Notes: a model not told the origin generated them from the sequence alone. A DNA stretch of 7,080 nucleotides from Bacteroidales bacterium UBA1205 (GCA_002309615.1 DBXT01000078.1:1-7080), one strand, 5' to 3'. Shown: positions 1 through 6,508, numbered from the stretch's first letter. A program made the numbers and translations.

Positions 1-2095
1 TTGAAATACAAGTTACAGCACTGGAACTTTCTCCAATGGTGGCATATAGTTTTCCGCTATTGTTCAAACCAACGGTAAATTGACCATTGCGCTGGGCTAA
101 TACGATATCGGCAGCTGATGGATCTTTGGTTTTAAACCACATTTGCACCGAAAAACCACTGGCAGCAGTATAAGGTGTACGTTCTTTTACACTCATATAA
201 CTATTAGTGCCATTAAATTCAAAAGCTTTTCCTTTTGTCAAATAGGGTGATTCTTCCAAAATTTCAGCGGTTACCGTTACTCCTTCTACTGCTGCTCCTG
301 AGCCATAAGTAATGGCACCCATGACAGTACCGGTGGTTTGTTTAAAACCTATAGCTGTTATTTCCGGTGAGTAGAAATTAGTATTACCACACATGGTTTC
401 TCCATATACCTTATATTCATACATAATACCCGGCAAGGCATTGTAGTCCTCATAGTTAACGGTAGTATTACGGGTATTGTTAAATCGAGCGACCATGGTG
501 TAAGGTCCGTTGGGTAAAATACGCCTTTGTACCACCCAATAATCTACTAATCCCGGTTGGGGGGATTTCCATTCCAAACTTATTTTGTCTTCATAATAAC
601 CTGTAGAGGCGTCCAATTCTTCTCCTATTTGCAATTCATCATTAATTACCAAAATATCACTATAATTACTGATCAAATCACCATATTCTATGGTTTCGTA
701 TTTGATGGCAAATCGATATTCTGCACAAAAACGAGCATTTTCCAATACATAAGAGGAGTCTCCGTCTGCCAATGTTCTGGTATCGGTAACACCATCTTTT
801 TCTATTATCAATCTAGGAGTGGTATTGCCACAATAGTCAGTCGGATTTGTCCAACTGACAATAATATTGCTTTTGATGTTGTTATCCTGTTTGGCAGTTA
901 CATTAGTCGCTTTGCTCAACCCGAAATTAGTAGTAATGCTACTTGATTTGTTATTACACGACATTGCCCACGGGTGGCATTTTATTTTATACGTGTATGT
1001 GGTATCCTTTCCAGCAGTATTATCCTCATACCTATAGTTGCCATTGGACGGAGAACAACTGAATGTAGTAGTTTGTGTTCCACGATAGGTTCGTTCTATA
1101 TCAAAAGTATTGTAGGAGGAATTGGTTTCGGACATTGTCCATGTAAGTGCCACGGCACGTTTGCAATTGTCTATTTGCACCGTATAGTTCTGAGGTTGAG
1201 GATAACCTTGTACCTCAACTTCGTTTGTCGCTCTTGAATATGTTGTCAAAGAACCTCTAAGCACTTTTCTTTTTGCATAGTATTTTCTTGTAGCGGTAAA
1301 ATTGGAATCAGTAAAAGTAATTTCTGTTCCATTGTATGAGCAGTTTCCTAATTCTTTACCACTTTCATTATATATGTAAATCTTGCCATTGGTTTCATTA
1401 TCATCATTAGCCTTGGCTACAGTTGCTTTATATTTATAGCAGGTATTTGCCAAGGGCTGAATATTGGTAAGCACTGGTGTTTTGGGATAGGCATCGTTTA
1501 CATCATAATTTACAGATATACTCGAAGTTTTCCAACTGCCATGAGGTACTAATATTATAGTATTGTTACCTACGGTTTGCGAGATTCCCTTATTTAGATC
1601 TTTGTCATCACGATCTCCCCACCATATTTTGAAATTTAACTGTAACTGCTTAGGAGAAGCATTATTCTGTTGCAGTTTTTCCAGCAATTTGCTTCCCATT
1701 TTAATGGTATAAGTTACCACATCATTGTTGGTATTCCAAGTATTTTCCTGCCACGGATTGCTCGCACTGCCAAAAACGTCATAATTATCATTAGACAGAC
1801 GACTTATAGATGGACTATAAGAATTACCACCATTCCAAGTTACCGGAGAATAAACAACGGTTCCTACATCTGTACCACCCACTTTTGCGGTTATCTCCAC
1901 ATATTGGAATATTGAAATAAAACCTCCCGGAGAGCAGCGATATGCATTAAATGAAATCGTGCTATTAGTAAAATTGATGATTAGATTACTGATACTCGGA
2001 TCCGAGACGGCGCTAACCCTGTTAAACAGGGAAATAAACATGAGCAGAAGTATAATACTTCTGCTGAACTTCAGATAGTTAAATTTCAGTTTCAT
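1..2095 (-). CDS. Large secreted FN3/LamG multidomain protein, N-terminal part (3' end off window)
   Basis: An open frame runs from the ATG at 2095-2093 to the left edge without a stop, giving 698 codons. Residues 1-29 are a Sec signal peptide: basic start (MKLKFNYLKF), hydrophobic core IILLLMF, likely cleavage after V-S-A at 29. Residues 30-204 are beta-rich and not recognised. About four FN3-like domains follow (roughly 205-297, 298-390, 393-485, 488-585), marked by strands such as VALTWTM, IIVSWTNP and ISLEWKSP and by terminal Y-x-Y/Y-x-V strands. Residues 586-611 (TTGTVMGAITYGSGAAVEGV) resemble a carboxypeptidase-regulatory-like strand pair. Residues 624-698 begin a LamG/jellyroll domain (FEFNGTNSYMSV, then FSVQMWFKT). 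Such architecture is typical of large surface or secreted Bacteroidota proteins that bind carbohydrate or protein. Adhesion is inference, since no catalytic motif is visible. Any C-terminal sorting domain would lie outside the window. The promoter is probably at 2221-2228, giving a leader of about 120 bases. The coding function is firm; the domain names are from pattern recognition only. Confidence 0.88.
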   Translation of the reverse strand, partial: MKLKFNYLKFSRSIILLLMFISLFNRVSAVSDPSISNLIINFTNSTISFNAYRCSPGGFISIFQYVEITAKVGGTDVGTVVYSPVTWNGGNSYSPSISRLSNDNYDVFGSASNPWQENTWNTNNDVVTYTIKMGSKLLEKLQQNNASPKQLQLNFKIWWGDRDDKDLNKGISQTVGNNTIILVPHGSWKTSSISVNYDVNDAYPKTPVLTNIQPLANTCYKYKATVAKANDDNETNGKIYIYNESGKELGNCSYNGTEITFTDSNFTATRKYYAKRKVLRGSLTTYSRATNEVEVQGYPQPQNYTVQIDNCKRAVALTWTMSETNSSYNTFDIERTYRGTQTTTFSCSPSNGNYRYEDNTAGKDTTYTYKIKCHPWAMSCNNKSSSITTNFGLSKATNVTAKQDNNIKSNIIVSWTNPTDYCGNTTPRLIIEKDGVTDTRTLADGDSSYVLENARFCAEYRFAIKYETIEYGDLISNYSDILVINDELQIGEELDASTGYYEDKISLEWKSPQPGLVDYWVVQRRILPNGPYTMVARFNNTRNTTVNYEDYNALPGIMYEYKVYGETMCGNTNFYSPEITAIGFKQTTGTVMGAITYGSGAAVEGVTVTAEILEESPYLTKGKAFEFNGTNSYMSVKERTPYTAASGFSVQMWFKTKDPSAADIVLAQRNGQFTVGLNNSGKLYATIGESSSAVTCIS
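1995..2074. repeat. Cluster of perfect palindromes inside the signal-peptide coding region
   Basis: Three perfect palindromes lie within 71 bases. At 2043-2065 there are 11-base arms AGCAGAAGTAT/ATACTTCTGCT around one central base. At 2017-2031 there are 7-base arms CCCTGTT/AACAGGG around one base. At 1995-2006 there is a 12-base even palindrome CTCGGATCCGAG. A fourth, smaller one (CTGAA/TTCAG around one base, 2064-2074) overlaps the first. All sit within codons 8-34 of the leftward secreted-protein gene, so its mRNA could fold into successive hairpins starting about 20-30 nucleotides after the AUG. Function is unknown. Confidence 0.85.
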
Positions 2096-2220
2096 CGTTT
2101 TTAAAACTTTAATTATTATTATATTAATACTTTATTTTCTTTATATTTATAAGATTGCTTATTGCATGAGATGTTATATTTCATAAAAAATTGACCAATT
2201 TTCCTCCAAAATACCGAACG

Positions 2221-2228
2221 CAAAAGTA
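2221..2228 (-). promoter_or_regulatory. Bacteroidetes-type -7 box for the leftward FN3/LamG gene
   Basis: On the minus strand this reads TACTTTTG, an exact match to the TAnnTTTG consensus of the Bacteroidetes primary sigma factor. No clear -33 TTTG is visible at the usual upstream distance, so this element is partial. It would place transcription start near 2214 and give a leader of about 120 bases before the ATG at 2095. Confidence 0.55.
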
Positions 2229-2365
2229 ATAATTTTTTCTTTAGAAACATTTATTTGTTAATAACTTTTTGTTAATTTACTGATTTATAAGTATATTTTT
2301 TTAATGAAATAAATATTTTGTTAAAAAAACGCAATATTTCCTATAGCATTTGTCAAAAAAAATGT

Positions 2366-2373
2366 TACTTTTG
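2366..2373 (+). promoter_or_regulatory. Bacteroidetes-type -7 box for the Ig-domain lipoprotein gene
   Basis: The sequence TACTTTTG exactly matches TAnnTTTG. A TTTG lies at 2349-2352, but only 13 bases upstream, closer than the usual spacing of about 19-21, so the -33 element is doubtful. Transcription would start near 2379, leaving a leader of only about 10 bases before the ATG at 2390. The box overlaps a 10-base palindrome TTTTGCAAAA (2369-2378). Its position inside the upstream open-frame extension argues that this extension is not translated. Confidence 0.6.
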
Positions 2374-2389
2374 CAAAAAGTTTGTTTAT

Positions 2390-4837
2390 ATGAAAAAATT
2401 ATATTTGTTAATCATTATTTCATCCCTTGTTCTTACAGGATGTACTAAGAAAGTGGAAAGCGTGACAATCTCTCCGGAAGAGATAGAACTCAATGCTGAC
2501 AATCATGAAACCTACCAATTAAAGGCAGTTGTGGACCCCAAAAGTGCTACCAAACAACTAACATGGACATCCAGCAATACCTTTGTTGCCACCGTCAACG
2601 ACAACGGCATTGTCCAATCCAAAGATATCGGTGAATGTACCATTACTGCCCAGGCAGGTGACAAATCCGCCAATTGCTTAGTTATAGTTTACGATGCTAC
2701 CACTACCCTGCAAAGCATCACTTTTACCGATGCAAGCAAAACTATCTGTGTAGGACAAAGTGAAAAACTGACCTATAGCTTAAAACCCAGTTTTCTAAAT
2801 CCTAAACTTACATGGACATCATCGGACAATAATATAGTAAAAGTAAGCGAAAACGGTACTATTACCGCTTTGGCAGAAGGCACTGCCACTATTACCGCCA
2901 CCCATAAAGACATTACGGGGACTTGTAAGATAACCGTTAAATCAACCACCATCAGTTTGAACAAAACAAAAGACACCTTAGCAGTAGAAGACAAAATGCA
3001 ATTAACAGCTACCACCTCGCCTTCCATATCTTCCTCTTTTATCAAATGGACATCCTCCAATACCGCTGTGGCAAAAGTGGACAGCACAGGAAAGGTGACA
3101 GCCATTGCCAAAGGCGACGTGGTGATTAGCGCCAAAGTCGGTCAGTCAGAAGCCAAATGTAATATTCATATAGCCAGTGCCGTTATTTCTCTTCCTGATA
3201 AATTATCATACTATGAATGTCGTAACAAGCAAATTTCATATACCATACGGCCTGCCAGTGCAGACAATTCCGTAGTATGGACGTCTTCCTCCGACTCTCT
3301 GATAGTAGGCAAAAACGGAAATATGACGATAAAACATTGTACGTCTAACGGGCTAATAACAGCAGTAGTAACAGCAACTTATAAAGAAATAGTACAAAAA
3401 TGCACTGTCAGTATTCGTCCTGCAAGCGTAAATATTTCTCCATCGGAAATAAACATGCTAAAAAACACATCAAAAAAAATAACTTACACGACTACACCGT
3501 CCAATGACAGTGCTTTGGTAACATGGTCTTCTTCCAATACTTCTGTTGCCACCGTCAGCAGCAAAGGTGTGGTTACCACAGGAAATGTAACGTCCGGTAC
3601 TGCCGTGATAACTGCCAGACTACACGACAAACGCACTGCCACCTGCAATGTGAATATTGTTTCAGCACTTATCACACTGAATAAAACCAGTATCGGACCT
3701 ATGCTAACCGGTACCAAAGATACGCTTAAAGCCACTGTGAATCCATCATCTGCAGCAAGTTCAATCACATGGAGCAGTTCCAATACCTCTATCGCCACTG
3801 TCAGCAACAATGGTATAGTTACTGCAAAAAGTGCCGGCACTGCTGTCATCACCGCCACAATCGGTAATTCATCTGCTCAATGTACAGTTACGGTAGATAG
3901 TCGAAATGTATGGATTTGCGATGGATATAAAATTTATAAAAATAACGAATTATATTTAACGCTATCTTCTAATGCAGAAAAAATGGTAAGGTACAACGGA
4001 TATTGCTATACCATCAGAAGAGAACACATTTCAAGTTATGGCAATACCATTGCAGTTTATAGAAATAATACTCGTATGGACACTTTAGACGAATCTAATG
4101 GCGGTGTAAGTAGCCTTGCTATTTCTATTGCTGATGTGTATGTATATTCCGGAAAAATGTATATTGCGGCCTATCTAAATTATTCGGATTCTAATGCATG
4201 TGTATACGAATTTAATTTTACAACCAATAAATTGTCGCGGAAATATTATCGACTACCAATATATGTATCAAACACTAACTATATAGATCAGGGTGCCAGT
4301 GTTGCGTTAATATCTGCATCTTCAAGTGGAACTATATATACCGCATGGGCATCACATAGCTATGGAAGCGGCAAAATGACTCGTTATATCAAACGTTTTG
4401 AAAATAGAAATCAACAATATGATTGGAGCTACACAGAAAATTCCAGTACTTGTACTTATGCTTTACTATGCAAAGCATATAATACGTATGGTGATGGAAC
4501 AGATTTCTTTATGCAAAAAGGTAGTAGCAAAGATAGTTGGAGTGTTGGTAACACTCGCGTAGTTGACGGCACTACACCGGTGTACAATGCTGCTTATGAC
4601 AATAGCGGAAACTTGTATGCAATTCGCTCAAATGGAAGTGTAACAAAGAGCACTACTTCAGGCACTACTACTATCCTTCCATCAGGTACAGTTGGCTATT
4701 TTGCAAAAATTGCCACTTATAATAGTGACTACTATATATATGATGCCGGCAAAATATACAAAAATGGAAGCATTTACGCTTATTACTCTGTATTTACATA
4801 TAGTGGATATGATGCAAAAAGTTTTATAGTAGAATAA
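2390..4837 (+). CDS. Lipoprotein with six Big_2-like Ig domains and a C-terminal propeller-like domain
   Basis: This encodes 815 residues from the ATG at 2390. The frame is open further upstream to a TTG at 2318, but that stretch contains the promoter box and is not signal-like, whereas MKKLYLLIIISSLVLTGC is a clear type II signal peptide with lipobox L-T-G-C and lipidated Cys18. Six Ig-like domains of about 80 residues follow (roughly 22-102, 106-185, 187-263, 264-343, 345-425, 426-504). Each has a W-[TS]-S-S strand, most continue with an A-T-V-x-x-x-G-x-V-type strand, and each ends near a C-x-[VI]-x-[VI] strand, as in bacterial Big_2 domains. Residues 505-815 are rich in Tyr, Ser and Asn with repeated strands such as GYKIYKN, DVYVYSGKMYIAAY and AGKIYKNGSIYAYYS, suggesting a beta-propeller. 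The protein is probably anchored in the outer membrane. The residues after Cys18 are T-K-K, not the acidic export signal known for surface lipoproteins in this phylum, so the side it faces is uncertain. A binding or adhesion role is inferred. A terminator follows 21 bases after the stop. Confidence 0.93.
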   Translation: MKKLYLLIIISSLVLTGCTKKVESVTISPEEIELNADNHETYQLKAVVDPKSATKQLTWTSSNTFVATVNDNGIVQSKDIGECTITAQAGDKSANCLVIVYDATTTLQSITFTDASKTICVGQSEKLTYSLKPSFLNPKLTWTSSDNNIVKVSENGTITALAEGTATITATHKDITGTCKITVKSTTISLNKTKDTLAVEDKMQLTATTSPSISSSFIKWTSSNTAVAKVDSTGKVTAIAKGDVVISAKVGQSEAKCNIHIASAVISLPDKLSYYECRNKQISYTIRPASADNSVVWTSSSDSLIVGKNGNMTIKHCTSNGLITAVVTATYKEIVQKCTVSIRPASVNISPSEINMLKNTSKKITYTTTPSNDSALVTWSSSNTSVATVSSKGVVTTGNVTSGTAVITARLHDKRTATCNVNIVSALITLNKTSIGPMLTGTKDTLKATVNPSSAASSITWSSSNTSIATVSNNGIVTAKSAGTAVITATIGNSSAQCTVTVDSRNVWICDGYKIYKNNELYLTLSSNAEKMVRYNGYCYTIRREHISSYGNTIAVYRNNTRMDTLDESNGGVSSLAISIADVYVYSGKMYIAAYLNYSDSNACVYEFNFTTNKLSRKYYRLPIYVSNTNYIDQGASVALISASSSGTIYTAWASHSYGSGKMTRYIKRFENRNQQYDWSYTENSSTCTYALLCKAYNTYGDGTDFFMQKGSSKDSWSVGNTRVVDGTTPVYNAAYDNSGNLYAIRSNGSVTKSTTSGTTTILPSGTVGYFAKIATYNSDYYIYDAGKIYKNGSIYAYYSVFTYSGYDAKSFIVE
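2453..3901 (+). repeat. Coding region of six tandem Ig-like (Big_2-type) domains
   Basis: These are six protein repeats of about 80 residues. The key segments are TWTSSNTFVATVNDNG, TWTSSDNNIVKVSENG, KWTSSNTAVAKVDSTG, VWTSSSDSLIVGKNG, TWSSSNTSVATVSSKG and TWSSSNTSIATVSNNG. The fifth and sixth are nearly identical there and also similar in DNA, suggesting recent duplication or conversion. The fourth is the most diverged and lacks the A-T-V strand pattern. Each unit carries one Cys near its last strand (Cys96, 179, 257, 338, 419, 498). Confidence 0.88.
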
Positions 4838-4858
4838 AGGTATAAGATTTATAAATGG

Positions 4859-4886
4859 AAAAGACGGCTGTATAACCGTCTTTTTT
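4859..4886 (+). terminator. Rho-independent terminator of the Ig-lipoprotein gene
   Basis: AAAAGACGG (4859-4867) pairs with CCGTCTTTT (4876-4884) around an 8-base loop. A run of six T (4881-4886) follows the GC-containing part of the stem. It lies 21 bases after the TAA of the lipoprotein gene. Confidence 0.88.
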
Positions 4887-4924
4887 GTTTTCAATTAATA
4901 GATAGTAGTTGTTATTGAAAACAA
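4885..4924. repeat. Inverted repeat next to the lipoprotein terminator
   Basis: TTGTTTTCAAT (4885-4895) is the exact reverse complement of ATTGAAAACAA (4914-4924), with an 18-base spacer. Its left arm starts inside the T-run of the preceding terminator, so in RNA the two folds would partly compete. Confidence 0.65.
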
Positions 4925-4961
4925 GCATGCTTCTATTCTAATAATAAAGGTATAATTTACA

Positions 4962-5005
4962 ATAAAAAAATAAGCGTTTGTTTAGACAATCGCTTATTTT
5001 TTTAT
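4962..5005 (-). terminator. Terminator of the beta-helix gene, likely bidirectional
   Basis: A perfect 15-base stem pairs 4962-4976 with 4991-5005. Its GC core is TAAGCG/CGCTTA, flanked by seven A on one side and seven T on the other. The 14-base loop holds a further small TTG/CAA pairing. Read on the minus strand it lies about 25 bases after the beta-helix stop and ends in a T-run. Read on the plus strand it also ends in a T-run, so it can back up the lipoprotein terminator. Confidence 0.85.
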
Positions 5006-5027
5006 ATAGGTGATATTTATTACCTAT
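5006..5027 (-). repeat. Small hairpin directly after the beta-helix stop codon
   Basis: ATAGGTGAT (5006-5014) pairs with ATTACCTAT (5019-5027) with one G-T pair and a 4-base loop. It lies two bases after the stop codon and abuts the terminator stem with no gap. It lacks its own T-run, so it may stabilise the mRNA 3' end and need not be a terminator itself. Confidence 0.55.
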
Positions 5028-5029
5028 TT

Positions 5030-6502
5030 TTAATTCAATGCGGGAATTTGTGCTCCATAGCCTTTTTCGGCTCCGAAAAGTTGAAATGTTTTTTCCATGT
5101 TGTACCTATTTCCATACATAGATACTCTTACAATTTCCGTACCTTGCATATTCAAGCCATGAGCTTGGCGATATTGATTGGCAGCGGAATTTCTGTCAAA
5201 AGAAGAAGATTCCATTTTCTTGATCTGTGCAAAGCCTTTCAAATATGCTTCGTCTATAGCTTTCATAAAATTACTGCTTTGAGACAATTCTGCATTGTTT
5301 TCATATTTTACCAATTGTTCAACATCTTCGAATTGGCTGGCTTTTACGTATGTCCACGTTCCACCACCGGGAGTAGGCAATAACAAATCGCAACGATTCA
5401 TAAAAAAACGATTGTCGTATGCCGATGTTTTACGTTTTGCTTCAATTTCTTTATTTGAATTAGCGTGCGTACGTTCCATAGCGGCATAATTGCTACATCC
5501 GAAAATATTGTGATGAACATCACTATCTACATTGGAGCGGAAACAATATCCATATCCCATATCTTCCATTAATTTGGTACGGCACCAAGAAAACAATACT
5601 GTATTATGATGGAAATCTACATAGGATTGATTGGCTTCTTTATTCCAACCATCAATACAACAAGCAGCAAATAGATTGGAAACAAAAACATTGTTATAAA
5701 TTTCCCAAGCACCACCTATATGGTTCATCTGTATGCCGAAATAGTCTCCATTGACAAAGACACAATTTCGCACTACCAAATGACCTTCCACATTGCCTTT
5801 CATGAGTTGGTGGGCAATGTTTCCTTGGCTGGTTTCCAAAATAAGACCTGTTTCACAACCCTGAGGACATCCGAAAGCGGGATCGTTAGTATTGGCAGCC
5901 TTATAATTGTTCTGCAAACCCATATCCAAGCAAAAACCATCTATCAAAATCAATCCAGAGCGATTGCCTTTTACATTAATGGTAAAATAACCTCTTGACC
6001 CGTTGGTGCCGTCTTGCTCATGAGTGGGTTGGATACAAGTAATATATTTTATAGGATTTCGTTCCGAAAAATTGTCATTATAACCACCTACTACCGAAAG
6101 ATATTTATCGGTGATTTCAATGTAACCGCAATTGAGTTTTCCTAAATAATTGCCCTGAGCTACACAAATAACAGAACCATTTGAGGCTAAATCTATCGCT
6201 TTTTGCAAATCTTTTAACGGAGCTGTTTTATCAGTTCCTTCGTTGCGATTGGAGCCTGTTTCTGCACTTACGTAGTAGGTTTTGCCACCCATGGATGGTT
6301 TTACATTGTTATCTACCGGTTTGGTGCTCAAATTGGAATTCCCGCTATTAAACAATTTATTCGCTGTTGAAGTGGCAGTGGTAGAATTTGTTGAAGTTGT
6401 AGAACTTCCTTTACTAACCGCATTCTTCAACTTATCAAATATTTGTGCTTGGGTACCATTTACTATAAATAATGCCAAGCATAGTATTGCCAACTTTTTC
6501 AT
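5030..6502 (-). CDS. Secreted right-handed beta-helix protein with DUF1565-like start
   Basis: This encodes 490 residues. Residues 1-19 are a Sec signal peptide (MKKLAILCLALFIVNGTQA), with cleavage likely before Gln20. There is no lipobox. Residues 31-50 are a Ser/Thr-rich linker. Residues 73-122 match the DUF1565 pattern that opens many beta-helix proteins: KTYYVSAETGSNRNEGT, then APLKDLQKAIDLA, then GSVICVAQGNY. Residues 125-340 carry parallel beta-helix coils with stacked Asn turns (VVRNCVFVNGDYFG, WEIYNNVFVSN, VDFHHNTVLF, DVHHNIFG). The C-terminal 150 residues look more helical and end in IPALN, with no recognised sorting domain. Mature Cys number 13, including C-P-Q-G-C at 212-216. Many relatives are polysaccharide-active, but I see no GH28 Asp motifs or PL6-type active site, so no activity is assigned. 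It starts six bases after the upstream barrel gene, almost certainly in the same operon. The nearest purine run (AGGAA) ends one base from the ATG, too close for a normal ribosome site. Confidence 0.92.
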   Translation of the reverse strand: MKKLAILCLALFIVNGTQAQIFDKLKNAVSKGSSTTSTNSTTATSTANKLFNSGNSNLSTKPVDNNVKPSMGGKTYYVSAETGSNRNEGTDKTAPLKDLQKAIDLASNGSVICVAQGNYLGKLNCGYIEITDKYLSVVGGYNDNFSERNPIKYITCIQPTHEQDGTNGSRGYFTINVKGNRSGLILIDGFCLDMGLQNNYKAANTNDPAFGCPQGCETGLILETSQGNIAHQLMKGNVEGHLVVRNCVFVNGDYFGIQMNHIGGAWEIYNNVFVSNLFAACCIDGWNKEANQSYVDFHHNTVLFSWCRTKLMEDMGYGYCFRSNVDSDVHHNIFGCSNYAAMERTHANSNKEIEAKRKTSAYDNRFFMNRCDLLLPTPGGGTWTYVKASQFEDVEQLVKYENNAELSQSSNFMKAIDEAYLKGFAQIKKMESSSFDRNSAANQYRQAHGLNMQGTEIVRVSMYGNRYNMEKTFQLFGAEKGYGAQIPALN

Positions 6503-6508
6503 TTCCTG

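Larger units (their letters stand above)
2220..2374. repeat. 10-base inverted repeat carrying the two divergent promoter boxes
   Basis: GCAAAAGTAA at 2220-2229 is the exact reverse complement of TTACTTTTGC at 2365-2374, with 135 bases between. Each copy contains a TAnnTTTG box facing outward. The match stops at both ends of the 10 bases. The simplest reading is two similar promoters. A short inverted repeat around an invertible DNA segment is a less likely alternative. Confidence 0.7.
2096..2389. other. Divergent AT-rich intergenic control region
   Basis: This 294-base stretch separates the leftward FN3/LamG gene from the rightward Ig-lipoprotein gene and contains no plausible gene. It is strongly AT-rich. 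It carries two outward-facing copies of a Bacteroidetes-type -7 box and three copies of TTTGTTAA (2254-2261, 2268-2275, 2317-2324), the first two spaced 14 bases apart and both part of the longer TTTGTTAAT. A weak 5-base stem (ATAAG/CTTAT, 2149-2162) lies in the inferred leader of the leftward gene. No riboswitch or small RNA was recognised. Confidence 0.7.
4833..4955 (+). repeat. 13-base direct repeat AATAAAGGTATAA
   Basis: Identical copies lie at 4833-4845 and 4943-4955, 110 bases apart. The first copy includes the TAA stop of the lipoprotein gene, and the two copies flank its terminator. Origin and function are unknown. A small local duplication or a relic of an insertion are both possible. 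Confidence 0.6.
4838..5029. other. Convergent intergenic region packed with inverted repeats
   Basis: This 192-base region lies between the stops of the rightward lipoprotein gene and the leftward beta-helix gene. It holds no gene. It contains four stem-loops almost end to end (4859-4884, 4885-4924, 4962-5005, 5006-5027), a 10-base palindrome AAGCATGCTT (4923-4932) and a 13-base direct repeat. The first and third stem-loops are the apparent terminators. Confidence 0.75.

Noticed and set aside
557..1915. Plus-strand open frames at 557-946, 974-1237 and 1670-1915
   Set aside because: They lie antisense to the continuous 698-codon secreted-protein frame, have low-complexity I/F/C-rich translations, and lack promoters or domain patterns.
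2318..2389. Upstream TTG start extending the Ig lipoprotein by 24 residues
   Set aside because: The extension would bury the signal peptide and runs through the TAnnTTTG promoter box. The ATG at 2390 gives a perfect lipoprotein signal.
2773..3858. Minus-strand frames at 2773-3135 and 3484-3858
   Set aside because: They are shadows of the Ig repeats on the opposite strand. Their V/A/L-rich translations mirror the repeated Ser/Thr/Ala codons.
4682..4894. Minus-strand 70-codon frame overlapping the lipoprotein 3' end
   Set aside because: It runs through the lipoprotein terminator and antisense to its last strands, with no domain or start context.
4923..4932. Palindrome AAGCATGCTT as a regulator site
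   Set aside because: A 10-base palindrome is common by chance and this one lies between convergent gene ends, where no promoter was seen.
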